64,000 nt of DNA from DASPNH01 sp035626675 (lineage in GTDB: Bacteria; Desulfobacterota; Binatia; UBA1149; CAITLU01), in the NCBI GenBank assembly GCA_035626675.1, contig DASPNH010000220.1, forward strand, positions 1-64,000, in the 5' to 3' direction. Shown here one piece after another: positions 50,392-58,176 of the stretch. Every line of letters begins with the position of its first letter. Position 1 is the first letter of the stretch. The position numbers were made by a program, and so were the translations under genes. The notes below the pieces were generated by a model that was given only the letters and a program-made list of their open reading frames with translations, was not told the DNA's origin and ran no database searches.

Positions 50392-52278
50392 CTACTCGCT
50401 GAGCGTTCGCACTTCCTCGGTCAGCCGCCGCACGCGCAAGGAGAGGGCGCGCGCGAAATTCTCCATGAGCTTGGCCTTGAGATCGGGATGGGCCTCGGTG
50501 AGGCGATCGAAGTTCTCCATCGACAGCAGGTAGCATTCCGCGTTCGTGTCGGCGCGCACGGCGGCCGAGCGAGGACGACGCTCCAGGATGGCCATCTCGC
50601 CGAACAGCATCCCGGGTGTGCAGGTGGTCAGGCGCTTGGAAGTCCCGGGCAGCACGTCGATGGTGACGCTGACCTGGCCGCGCGTCAGGAAGTAGAGGGC
50701 ATTGGCGTCGTCGCCCATCTCGAAAATCATCTCGCTCTGCTTGTAGGTGCGCTTCTCGAGATAGCTCCGCAGCGTTTCGATGCGCGACTCGTCCAGCCCA
50801 TCGCAGATCTCGAACTCGTCCAGCTCGACGGTGGCGCCGGGATCGGTGGCGCTGCCGACTTCCTGCAAGAGGCGGTTCTCGCACAGTTCCAGCGCAGCAT
50901 CGGCTTCGCGCAGGATGCCTACCGAGGAGGGCGGCTTGTTCTCCAGCGCGAGCTCGAAATAGGCAGCCAGCGCCGCGTTGCTGTCGAGCTCGGTCAGGAT
51001 CACTTCCTTGTAGCTGCCCTCGATGCTGTCGAGGAACGTCATCCACAGGTCCAGCGCGGGACGGTCGGCACCGAAGACGCGCTTGAAGTCGATGATCAGG
51101 TAGTCGACCTCCTCGGACAGCGTCAGGATGTTTCGCACGACGCGCTCTACCGAGAACAGCGTCAGCTCGCCCTGCAGTTCGAAGACGACGATGCGATGTC
51201 CGTGCTCGGCCAGCGCGTTGGCGTCGCCGCGCCGGCGGATTCGCTTGGAGGCCACCGAGGCGGCATCGAAGCGCCGTCGGACCACCGACTTGACGGGGCT
51301 CGGCGCCTGGAACAGGTGGAGGCCGAAATCCTCGGACAGATCATTGAAGACGCGGATGCCGCGCACGCTGTTGCCGCGCGCATCCAGCGGCGGCGAGAAC
51401 ACGGCGATGCCCATGTGGCCGGGCAGCACGCCGATGATGCCGCCGCCGACACCGCTCTTGGAAGGCATGCCGATGCGGTAGATCCATTCGCCGGCATAAT
51501 CGTACATGCCGCAGGTGGCCATGACGCTGAGCACGCGCGGAACGTAGGCGGCATCGATGGCGGTCTCGCCCGTCATCGGACAGATGCCGCCGTTGGCCAG
51601 GGTCGTGGCCATGATCGCCAGGTCCCGGCAGGTCACCTCGATGGAACACTGCCGAAAATACAGGTCGAGCACCGGCTCGGGCGCCGAGCCGACGATGCCG
51701 AAGTTTCGAAGCATGTAGCCGATGGCGAAGTTGCGGTATCCGGTGTCGTGCTCGGAATGGTAGACGGTCTCGTCGATGGTCAGGCGGCGCCCGGCGCAGC
51801 GCGAGAACATCTCCAGGATCCGCTCCATCTTCTCTGCCTCGTCCTTGCCGCGGATCAGGCCGGTGGACGCGATCGCTCCGGCGTTGATCATCGGGTTGAA
51901 CGGGCGCCCCGTGTCCTGATGCAGGCTGATGGAGTTGAAGGCGTCCCCCGTCGGCTCGACACCGATCTTCTGCAGGACGCGCTCCAGACCCTCATCGTGA
52001 AGGGCCAGGGCGTAGACGAACGGTTTGGAGATGGACTGGATGGAGAAGGGCACGCGGCTGTCGCCGGCCTCGTAGACCTGCCCGTCGATGGTGGCCAGGG
52101 CAATGCCGAAATGGCCTGGATTGGCCCGAGCCAGCTCGGGAATGTAGCTGGCGACCTCGCCATCGGCGCAACCGGCGTGGCGGCGGTGCAGTTCTTCCAG
52201 ATATGTGGCCAGCGGGTGATGAATGGAGAGACGCTCCAGGTCCCCGCCCCGTCCTCCGCCCGATTCCCTGTCTCTCAT
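50392..52278 (-). CDS. glsA: Glutaminase fused to STAS and cyclic-nucleotide-binding domains
   Basis: A 628-residue cytoplasmic protein. Residues 20-325 are a beta-lactamase-fold glutaminase that hydrolyses glutamine to glutamate and ammonia; Ser82 and Lys85 (FSIQSISK) are the catalytic pair, with PFNPMINAGAI, SEHDTGYRNFA and SGVGGGIIGVLPG completing the site. Residues 365-470 are a STAS domain (RIVVFELQGELTLFSVERVV, VDYLIIDFKRV). Residues 500-620 are a cyclic-nucleotide-binding domain (IFEMGDDANALYFLTRGQVSV, LFGEMAILERRPRSAAVRA). GGGGGAGGAG precedes ATG 52278. The fusion suggests glutaminase control by cAMP or cGMP; a nucleotide cyclase is encoded at 54224-56416. Confidence 0.9.
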   Translation of the reverse strand: MRDRESGGGRGGDLERLSIHHPLATYLEELHRRHAGCADGEVASYIPELARANPGHFGIALATIDGQVYEAGDSRVPFSIQSISKPFVYALALHDEGLERVLQKIGVEPTGDAFNSISLHQDTGRPFNPMINAGAIASTGLIRGKDEAEKMERILEMFSRCAGRRLTIDETVYHSEHDTGYRNFAIGYMLRNFGIVGSAPEPVLDLYFRQCSIEVTCRDLAIMATTLANGGICPMTGETAIDAAYVPRVLSVMATCGMYDYAGEWIYRIGMPSKSGVGGGIIGVLPGHMGIAVFSPPLDARGNSVRGIRVFNDLSEDFGLHLFQAPSPVKSVVRRRFDAASVASKRIRRRGDANALAEHGHRIVVFELQGELTLFSVERVVRNILTLSEEVDYLIIDFKRVFGADRPALDLWMTFLDSIEGSYKEVILTELDSNAALAAYFELALENKPPSSVGILREADAALELCENRLLQEVGSATDPGATVELDEFEICDGLDESRIETLRSYLEKRTYKQSEMIFEMGDDANALYFLTRGQVSVTIDVLPGTSKRLTTCTPGMLFGEMAILERRPRSAAVRADTNAECYLLSMENFDRLTEAHPDLKAKLMENFARALSLRVRRLTEEVRTLSE

Positions 52279-52348
52279 CGACTAGCTCCTCCCCCGTACT
52301 GCAGGCCGCCCACGCCCGCGCTTATCCATGGTAGGTGTGTCGCGGCCC

Positions 52349-52377
52349 TTGGCCAAGTCTTCGGGTACGGCTATAGG
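52349..52377 (+). promoter_or_regulatory. Sigma70-like promoter of the FecR/OmpA operon
   Basis: TTGGCC (52349-52354) and TATAGG (52372-52377) are separated by exactly 17 bases, giving a likely start near 52385, about 100 bases before ATG 52485. Both boxes keep the key positions of a housekeeping promoter. Confidence 0.5.
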
Positions 52378-52484
52378 TCGTATGGGTGGTTCAGCGAAGC
52401 GCCGGTTGCGAGACGGCGCTCAGGCCGGGCAGGGCCAAGGTCCGTCCGGCACCGCGCCGCAAAGGCGCGAGCCGAAAGGAGGCT

Positions 52485-52961
52485 CCGATGCGATCGACGA
52501 TGATTTTTGCCCTGCTGCTCTTGGTGGCAGCTCCCGTTCAGGCGGCCGAGCCTATCGGCTACGTCAAGACTGCCACCGGCACGACCTCGGTCGTCCGTGA
52601 CGGCCAGGAAAGACCGATCGCGGTCGGTGATGCTGTATTCGAACACGACACCATCAAGACCACGGCCGAGAGCTCTCTCGGCATCACCCTCAAAGACGGG
52701 ACGACCCTGGCCGCCGGACCCGACACCGTCCTGTCGCTCGACGATTACGCCTACGCTCCGCATGACCAGCAACTGGGCCTGATCGCGCGCGTTTCGCAAG
52801 GTACCCTGGACTTCGTATCGGGCCTGATCGGCAAGATGGCTCCCGAAACGGTCTCGGTGGTCACGCCGACGGGCGTCATCGGACTGCGCGGCACGCACTT
52901 CGTGGTCAAGGTCGCTCCGGGCCAGAAGTTCGCGGAAGTCACCGAGAAGTCGGAAAGCTGA
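52485..52961 (+). CDS. Exported FecR-domain protein
   Basis: A 158-residue exported protein. A signal peptide ends PVQAA, then comes a single FecR domain: GYVKTATGTTSVVRDG, AVFEHDTIKTTAESSLGITLKDGTTL and TPTGVIGLRGTHFVVKV. GAAAGGAGG stands before ATG 52485. In many proteobacteria a free FecR-domain protein is encoded with an OmpA lipoprotein and a CHASE2 cyclase, as here. It probably binds a partner in the periplasm; the ligand is unknown. It is too short to be a classical sigma-factor regulator. Confidence 0.8.
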   Translation, partial: PMRSTMIFALLLLVAAPVQAAEPIGYVKTATGTTSVVRDGQERPIAVGDAVFEHDTIKTTAESSLGITLKDGTTLAAGPDTVLSLDDYAYAPHDQQLGLIARVSQGTLDFVSGLIGKMAPETVSVVTPTGVIGLRGTHFVVKVAPGQKFAEVTEKSES

Positions 52962-52967
52962 GAACGC

Positions 52968-53570
52968 ATGCACAAGCCGTCCTTGTCGGGTTGGGTGCTG
53001 GCCGTGGCGCTCTGCGCCTCGGCCTGCGCCCCGAAAAACTACGTCGTCTTGCTCGAGAACCCCGAGGGCGGCACAGGCCAGGTAACTGTCAGCACTGAGA
53101 AGGGCGACCGGACGCTGGACAGCGCCGGCAGCGCCACGACCATCAATCGCGCCAACCGGGCTCCCAGCAAGCCCTGGCGGGTCGAGCTGGACAAGCTCCA
53201 GGAAGTGTTCGCGCGCGCCTTCGGTGCCATGCCCGACCGGCCCGAGCACTTCACGCTCTACTTCGAGCAGGACAACGTCGAGCTCACCGAAGAGTCGAAA
53301 CCGACGGTCGAGGCGATGGTGGACGCCGTGCGGTCCCGCCCCGCTCCGGATGCCGACGTCGAAGGCCACACCGATCTGTTCGCCGACGCCCGCACCAACG
53401 ACGCCCTGGCGTACGCGCGGGCCCTCAAGGTGCGTAGCATCCTGGTCAACGCAGGCATGGACATCATGAAGATCGACCTGCACTCCTACGGCGAGGAGCG
53501 TCCGATCATCCCGACGCCCGACGGCGTGCGCGAGCCACGGAACCGGCGCGTCGAGGTGATGATTCGCTGA
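52968..53570 (+). CDS. OmpA-family lipoprotein
   Basis: A 200-residue lipoprotein. The lipobox CASAC near residue 20 marks the lipid-modified Cys. The C-terminal half is an OmpA peptidoglycan-binding domain: FEQDNVELTEESKPTVEAMVD, DADVEGHTDLFADARTNDALAYARA and EPRNRRVEVMI, keeping the Asp and Arg that hold diaminopimelate. It likely anchors the outer membrane to the wall. The gene follows the FecR gene after six bases and overlaps the next stop/start by one base. Confidence 0.85.
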   Translation: MHKPSLSGWVLAVALCASACAPKNYVVLLENPEGGTGQVTVSTEKGDRTLDSAGSATTINRANRAPSKPWRVELDKLQEVFARAFGAMPDRPEHFTLYFEQDNVELTEESKPTVEAMVDAVRSRPAPDADVEGHTDLFADARTNDALAYARALKVRSILVNAGMDIMKIDLHSYGEERPIIPTPDGVREPRNRRVEVMIR

Positions 53571-53911
53571 TGCGGGGAAGGATATCCGCGTTCGTCATCG
53601 CGCTGATGCTCTCAGGATGCGCGGCGCGCATTTCCGGCGTCGTCACAGACGCGAGCACCAAAGAGGTCATAGGACCGAACTGCGCTGTGACGCTTGGCCA
53701 CGGTGTCAGGCGTACGGATTTCAACGGCCGTTACGTCATCAACAAGGACAACCACTACGACGCGCCCTGGTTGAGATTTCGTGCGCCTGGTTATGAACCT
53801 CTCGATCTCCCAGTCGATTGGGGCAAAGGGTATCGGCAGCGCATCGACGTGGAAATGACACCAAAAGCGGGCCGGCTATCGAGTGAGGAACTGGCAGAGT
53901 CGATGCCCTGA
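53570..53911 (+). CDS. Small lipoprotein with carboxypeptidase-regulatory-like fold
   Basis: A 113-residue protein. A lipobox LSGC near residue 17 predicts lipid anchoring. The rest, ARISGVVTDASTKEVIGPNCAVTLGHGVRRTDFNG followed by APGYEPLDL, is the beta-sandwich pattern of carboxypeptidase-regulatory-like domains. Its ATG shares one base with the stop of the OmpA gene, so it is the third gene of that operon. Function unknown; likely an envelope accessory of the FecR/OmpA set. Confidence 0.7.
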   Translation: MRGRISAFVIALMLSGCAARISGVVTDASTKEVIGPNCAVTLGHGVRRTDFNGRYVINKDNHYDAPWLRFRAPGYEPLDLPVDWGKGYRQRIDVEMTPKAGRLSSEELAESMP

Positions 53912-53924
53912 GCAGGACCGAGCG

Positions 53925-53955
53925 TTGTTAGACGTTTTCTGAAAACGTATAACAA
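53925..53955. repeat. AT-rich inverted repeat
   Basis: Two 14-base arms, 53925-53938 (TTGTTAGACGTTTT) and 53942-53955, are reverse complements at 13 positions with a 3-base loop. It lies between the end of the lipoprotein gene and a decayed gene fragment and is far more AT-rich than its surroundings. It could be a terminator or a scar of an inserted element. Confidence 0.65.
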
Positions 53956-53960
53956 CTACG

Positions 53961-54214
53961 ATGGCCCCGCGCTTCCACGAGCTCAGTCTCTCCGCGCAAA
54001 CGGCGTATGCCGAGCTCGCCGAACGCACCTTCTGCAGGCGGCGGCCGTGATCTCGTGGCTCGTCCACAGTGGCGAGACCCGCGTCTTCAACGCGGCATGG
54101 CGCGACGCCATCGGCCGAGGCAGAGGATGGAAGACCCGGGCCGCGAAAGGCAGGGAAGATCTCATCGCCGAAGCCCCCGACCTGAACGTCGCAAGCCTGT
54201 GGCGCACCGAGTAG
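53961..54214 (+). pseudogene. Frameshifted gene remnant (nucleotidyltransferase-like N-terminus)
   Basis: ATG 53961 begins MAPRFHELSLSAQTAYAELAE, which resembles the N-terminus of the NTP_transf_8-type nucleotidyltransferases, but the frame stops at 54050. Shifting by one base near 54030 continues LLQAAAVISWLVHSGETRVF and on to RTE, stopping at 54212-54214. The combined length, about 83 residues, is far below the family's usual length, so this is a frameshifted and probably internally deleted remnant. The 312-base stretch 53912-54223 contains only this and the inverted repeat. The family identification rests on recalled N-terminal wording and is tentative. Confidence 0.45.
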
Positions 54215-54223
54215 AAGCGGATC

Positions 54224-56416
54224 CTATTTCTCCGTGAACACGATCAGCGTTCCGTGCTCGCCGCGCTCCAGGCGGCGAAGGTGGAACGTGACCAGCCCGT
54301 CATCGGGATGCTGCTCGGCGAGCGTGCGGAACGCGTGCAGCGCACCGTCGCCGCCGCTCTCGAGCAGGTCGAACGCCTGCTTGTAGGCATCGGCCGGAGC
54401 CGCGCCGTTGGCTTCGGCATGGAGCGGCTCGAACACTTCGACGCCGCGCGTCTTGCCTTTCAGGAGCAGGCTGCCGACCGGCCGCAGCGCGACCTCCTTC
54501 TTGCACTGCGCCACGGTGGCGGCGCTGATGCAGATGCGCGTTCCGAGCTGCCCGTTGGCCGTCTCCAGCCGCGCGCAGGTGTTGATGGGATCGCCGAGCG
54601 GCCGGTAATCGAAGTGCGTGCTGCCGCCGAAGTTTCCCACCACGACTTCACCGGTGTTCACGCCGATGCGAGTATGGCCGAACTTGATGCCCTGCGCCTG
54701 GCAGCGTTGCGCGTACTTGCTCGCGAACGCATCCATCGCCAGGGCGCACTCGACGGCGCGCTGCGCGTGATCGGGCTGCGTCACTGGCGCCGAGAACATG
54801 ATGGCCACCGCATCGCCGACGATGCGGTCCAACGTGGCATCGTGTGAGAAGGCGATGCTGACCATGCCGTCGAGATAATCGTTGATCACCTGCGTGAGCG
54901 CCGCGGGATCGCTGTTTTCGACCACGGTCGTGAAGCCCTGGACGTCCGTCAGCACGAACGAGCACTCGCGGCGCTCGCCGCCCACGCGCAGCTCGGCGGG
55001 ATTGCGGATGAGGTGCTCGACCAGGTTCGGCGAGAGGTAGTTGGCAAAGACGCTGCGGATCCAGCGTTCCTCGGATTCGGTGGCGAGCTGGCGCGGCACG
55101 ACGTAGGCAAGGAAAGCGGCCAGGACGGTCACCGACGGCGTGACCGGATCCACCAGCAGCAGGCTCAGGTTCCAGGCCTGCCAGGACACGCTGAACGCCA
55201 GCAGCACGCCGAGCGACGTCACCAAGGCCAGCGGCAGGACGCGAGGCTGATTGCCGACCGCCAGCATGCCGAGCCAGCTCAGCACCACCAGCAGCACCTC
55301 GGTGCCGCGCGCCCAATCCGGCCGGCTCGAGTACACCTTGTGCAGGATCTGCTCGACGAGCTGCGCATGGATCTCGACCCCGGGCAGCGTTTCGCCGAGC
55401 GGACTGAATCGAAGATCCATCAGCCCCGTGGCCGAAGAACCCAGGAAGACGATCGCGTCCTTGGGCACGAGATCCTCGGCCTGGCCCGCCAGCACCTTCC
55501 ATGCGGGCACGTATCGCTCGGGCATCGGCCGCGTCAGGTAGACCTGCATGCGTCCGGTCGAGTCGGTCGGGAGCAGATGCTTGCCGATGCGCAGGCCGGT
55601 CAGGCTGGCCGTGCTGGCGGAGGAGCCGGGCGCCGTCAGCACGGCGATGTTGCCCTCACCGCTGGCGACTCGCAGGGCCTCGACGATCAGGCTCGGATAG
55701 GTCTTTGCGCCCATCTCCAGCAGCAGCGGGACGCGCCGCACCACTCCGTCGCGGTCGGGTTGAAAATTGATCGCGCCGTTTCCCGCAGCCGCCGCCTCCA
55801 GCTGCGGCAGCGTGGCCACGGCGCCGCGATGATGACTGATGGGAAGCGCACCTTCGCTGCCGATGCGCACGTAGCGCGCCTTCTCCAGAGGCGGCCGCTC
55901 CGGACCGCTGCCTTCGGTCAATGCGAACGCCGTGACGGCGTTGCCGCGCGCGAGCTCCTGCGCCAGCACGTCGTCGCTGTCGGGAAGCTGGGAAAGCACC
56001 GCTCGAACGTCGTCGCGCTCGGCCCACTCCGAAACGAGCTGGCGCGGCGATAGGCGATCCGGCTCGGCGAACAGGATGTCGAAGGTGATCGATGCGGCGC
56101 CGAGCTCGCGAAGGCGCGAGACGATCTCGGCGATGCGCGTACGCGGCCATGGCCACTGGCCGAGACGCGCCAGGCTCTCTTCGTCGATATCGAGGATGCG
56201 GACCGGCGCTGGCTGGTACGGACGAGGCGCCGAGCGTTGATAGCCGTCGAAGACGGCGTTGCGGATCGAAGTGACCATGTCGAGGGGAGGATTGCTGGCG
56301 ATGGCCGAGATGCCGGCGAGCACGACGGCTGCCGACAGCATGAGGCCGATGCGGCGAAGCCGCCGTGCGGCGCGCTGGCCGCCCTGGAAACTCTTCTGCT
56401 CGTTGTCGTTTGCCAT
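54224..56416 (-). CDS. CHASE2-domain adenylate/guanylate cyclase
   Basis: A 730-residue inner-membrane signalling enzyme. One N-terminal helix (about 22-42) leads to an extracytoplasmic CHASE2 sensor (about 45-360; VRILDIDEESLARLGQWPWPRTR, AASITFDILFAEPD, GVEIHAQLVEQIL). Three close membrane helices (about 365-450) follow, then a class III cyclase domain (about 485-660) with FVLTDVQGFT, VGDAVAIMF and HFDYRPLGDPINTCARLE. Metal Asp residues are present in the first two blocks. The C-terminal tail has a short TPR-like segment. With the FecR/OmpA genes next door it forms a common sensing set, and its product could act on the glutaminase at 50392-52278. Confidence 0.9.
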   Translation of the reverse strand: MANDNEQKSFQGGQRAARRLRRIGLMLSAAVVLAGISAIASNPPLDMVTSIRNAVFDGYQRSAPRPYQPAPVRILDIDEESLARLGQWPWPRTRIAEIVSRLRELGAASITFDILFAEPDRLSPRQLVSEWAERDDVRAVLSQLPDSDDVLAQELARGNAVTAFALTEGSGPERPPLEKARYVRIGSEGALPISHHRGAVATLPQLEAAAAGNGAINFQPDRDGVVRRVPLLLEMGAKTYPSLIVEALRVASGEGNIAVLTAPGSSASTASLTGLRIGKHLLPTDSTGRMQVYLTRPMPERYVPAWKVLAGQAEDLVPKDAIVFLGSSATGLMDLRFSPLGETLPGVEIHAQLVEQILHKVYSSRPDWARGTEVLLVVLSWLGMLAVGNQPRVLPLALVTSLGVLLAFSVSWQAWNLSLLLVDPVTPSVTVLAAFLAYVVPRQLATESEERWIRSVFANYLSPNLVEHLIRNPAELRVGGERRECSFVLTDVQGFTTVVENSDPAALTQVINDYLDGMVSIAFSHDATLDRIVGDAVAIMFSAPVTQPDHAQRAVECALAMDAFASKYAQRCQAQGIKFGHTRIGVNTGEVVVGNFGGSTHFDYRPLGDPINTCARLETANGQLGTRICISAATVAQCKKEVALRPVGSLLLKGKTRGVEVFEPLHAEANGAAPADAYKQAFDLLESGGDGALHAFRTLAEQHPDDGLVTFHLRRLERGEHGTLIVFTEK

Positions 56417-56493
56417 GGGCAGTCCCGCCCTGCGGCGCGACCGCGCGATTCTAGCGATCGGCAGCCGTCATGGCGATGGAAGCCGCGGCGATT

Positions 56494-58176
56494 CTACTGG
56501 GCGGCGGGAGGGGCAGGGGCCGTGGCATCCGGATCGGTCTTGCCGGCGGCCGGCGCCGGTCCAGGCTCGTCGAGAAGCTCGCTGCGTTTCATGGCAAGCC
56601 GCGAGTACAGGTGCTCGCCGGCCGTCACGACCGCGGTGCGATCACGGCCCTGCAGATAGTAGCGCGGCGGCGGGACCGATGGCGCTGCGGGCGGCGGCGC
56701 ATCACCTTCGTCCGAGGGCGGCGCCGAGGAACGATCGCCGAGCGCATCCATGACCGCCTTGCGAGCGAGCTCGGCGTCGCCGGAAGCGGCATCGGCGGGC
56801 TGGCCGGTGGCCACAGTCGGTGCGTCCGCGCCCGCCGCGCGATTGCCTGATCCCGCCTCCGCATTGGAAGCCTCGCCAGCCTGATCTGCGTGCGCTGCGG
56901 TGTCCGGCTGCGCTGCCGCCGCCTTGGCCGCCGAAATGATTCCGCATGGCGCGGACTTCGTGGCCAGCTCGACCTTGGCAACTGGCGCGTCCAGTCCGAA
57001 GCGAGCCCTTTCGGCGTCATCGGCGGCATCACCGGCGATGTGGTCGCCCTTCATGTCGACGAGACCGCGCAGCAGATTGTCGACGATCCGTTGCTTGATG
57101 GTCTGCCCCTGGGCAGGCGGCGGGTCCATCGTCCAGGCCTTGCCCGGGCCCTCGCGCGTCAGCGTGTAGGTATCGGCCGGCTGCACGAACGTCATCCTGA
57201 CGACGTCGTCGGGCTTGCACGTCGTGACCGCCCGGCTTCGCAGGTCGGCGGAGCTTGCGCCGAACTTCTGCGGCACCCAGTCCGGGACCTTGGCGATCTG
57301 GCCGTCGCCGGTGCGCTGAAGATACAGGCCCGCGGGCTGGTCGGGAGCCTCGGCGCCGAGCTTGAAGCCGACTTTCTCGCCGCTGGTCAGATGCGCGGTC
57401 ACCGTCAGCGTCGGCTCTGCCAGCCCGAGCTTGGCGGGATCGACATCGGGGCCTTCGAGGAAGGCGAGTGCATCGATGGTATCGAAGGCGCCGGCGATCG
57501 ATTCGGCTGCCTGCGGATCTGCCGCGTCGGGTTTGGGCAGCACCAGGTTCCACTTCTTCTCGCCGCCGCGCTCGAGCTCGATGCGTTCGTCCTTTGCGTG
57601 GATGCTGATGCGTCCGATCTGGTCGGGCTGGACCTCGAAGAGCTTCTTCTTGCGGAAGTCGAATGGCGTCTTCTTGATGGTGGTGTGGATCAGAAGGGGC
57701 GTCACCAGCACTTCGTCGCTGCCTTCCAGACGCGCGAAGGCGAAATGATCGACCGGCGTCGTGTTGCCGATGATCACGGGCACAAGCTTGGTGCCATCCT
57801 CGAGCGTGACTTCCAGGCGGCCCTGCGTTCCGGCGGGCTTGTCCAGTCCATAGGCCGCCAGGCTCTCGATCTCGTCCTTTTTCAGACGTCGCTCCACGAC
57901 GGTGTCGCGTACGCCGTCCAGGAAGCGGTCGACGGCGTCGTTGTCGGCGCTTGCCGTGATGGGCGCGACGACTTTCCAATCGGCCCCTTCCTTCTTCAGC
58001 TCGATCTTCGTCTGGTCGGGATAGGTGAGCAGGACGTGCGATGCTCGGGCGGTGTCGAACGCGACGACGTGATCGCCCTTGGATTCCTGCTCCAGCCTGG
58101 GTGCTTCGTACAGGTAGATCCAGGCGCCGAGGCCGACCGCGACCAGAGCCACCAGGAGCGTGCGCACGAAGCTCAC
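56494..58176 (-). CDS. DUF4340 family protein (Gld-associated)
   Basis: A 560-residue protein with one N-terminal membrane helix (FVRTLLVALVAVGLGAWIYLY) and a periplasmic body containing repeated DUF4340-type beta modules (KIELKKEGADWKVVAPITASADNDAVD, TPFDFRKKKLFEV, EKKWNLVLPKPDAADPQAAESI). The C-terminal 140 residues are Ala/Pro-rich and probably disordered. The GTG start at 58176 overlaps the stop of the GldG-like gene (GTGA). DUF4340 proteins usually accompany Gld-type ABC exporters, as here. Exact role unknown. Confidence 0.8.
   Translation of the reverse strand: MSFVRTLLVALVAVGLGAWIYLYEAPRLEQESKGDHVVAFDTARASHVLLTYPDQTKIELKKEGADWKVVAPITASADNDAVDRFLDGVRDTVVERRLKKDEIESLAAYGLDKPAGTQGRLEVTLEDGTKLVPVIIGNTTPVDHFAFARLEGSDEVLVTPLLIHTTIKKTPFDFRKKKLFEVQPDQIGRISIHAKDERIELERGGEKKWNLVLPKPDAADPQAAESIAGAFDTIDALAFLEGPDVDPAKLGLAEPTLTVTAHLTSGEKVGFKLGAEAPDQPAGLYLQRTGDGQIAKVPDWVPQKFGASSADLRSRAVTTCKPDDVVRMTFVQPADTYTLTREGPGKAWTMDPPPAQGQTIKQRIVDNLLRGLVDMKGDHIAGDAADDAERARFGLDAPVAKVELATKSAPCGIISAAKAAAAQPDTAAHADQAGEASNAEAGSGNRAAGADAPTVATGQPADAASGDAELARKAVMDALGDRSSAPPSDEGDAPPPAAPSVPPPRYYLQGRDRTAVVTAGEHLYSRLAMKRSELLDEPGPAPAAGKTDPDATAPAPPAAQ

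Noticed and set aside
53925..53955. The AT-rich hairpin considered as an integron attC site
   Set aside because: The GTTAGAC end fits a core box, but the order and the second box do not match an attC site, and no integrase or cassette array is present.
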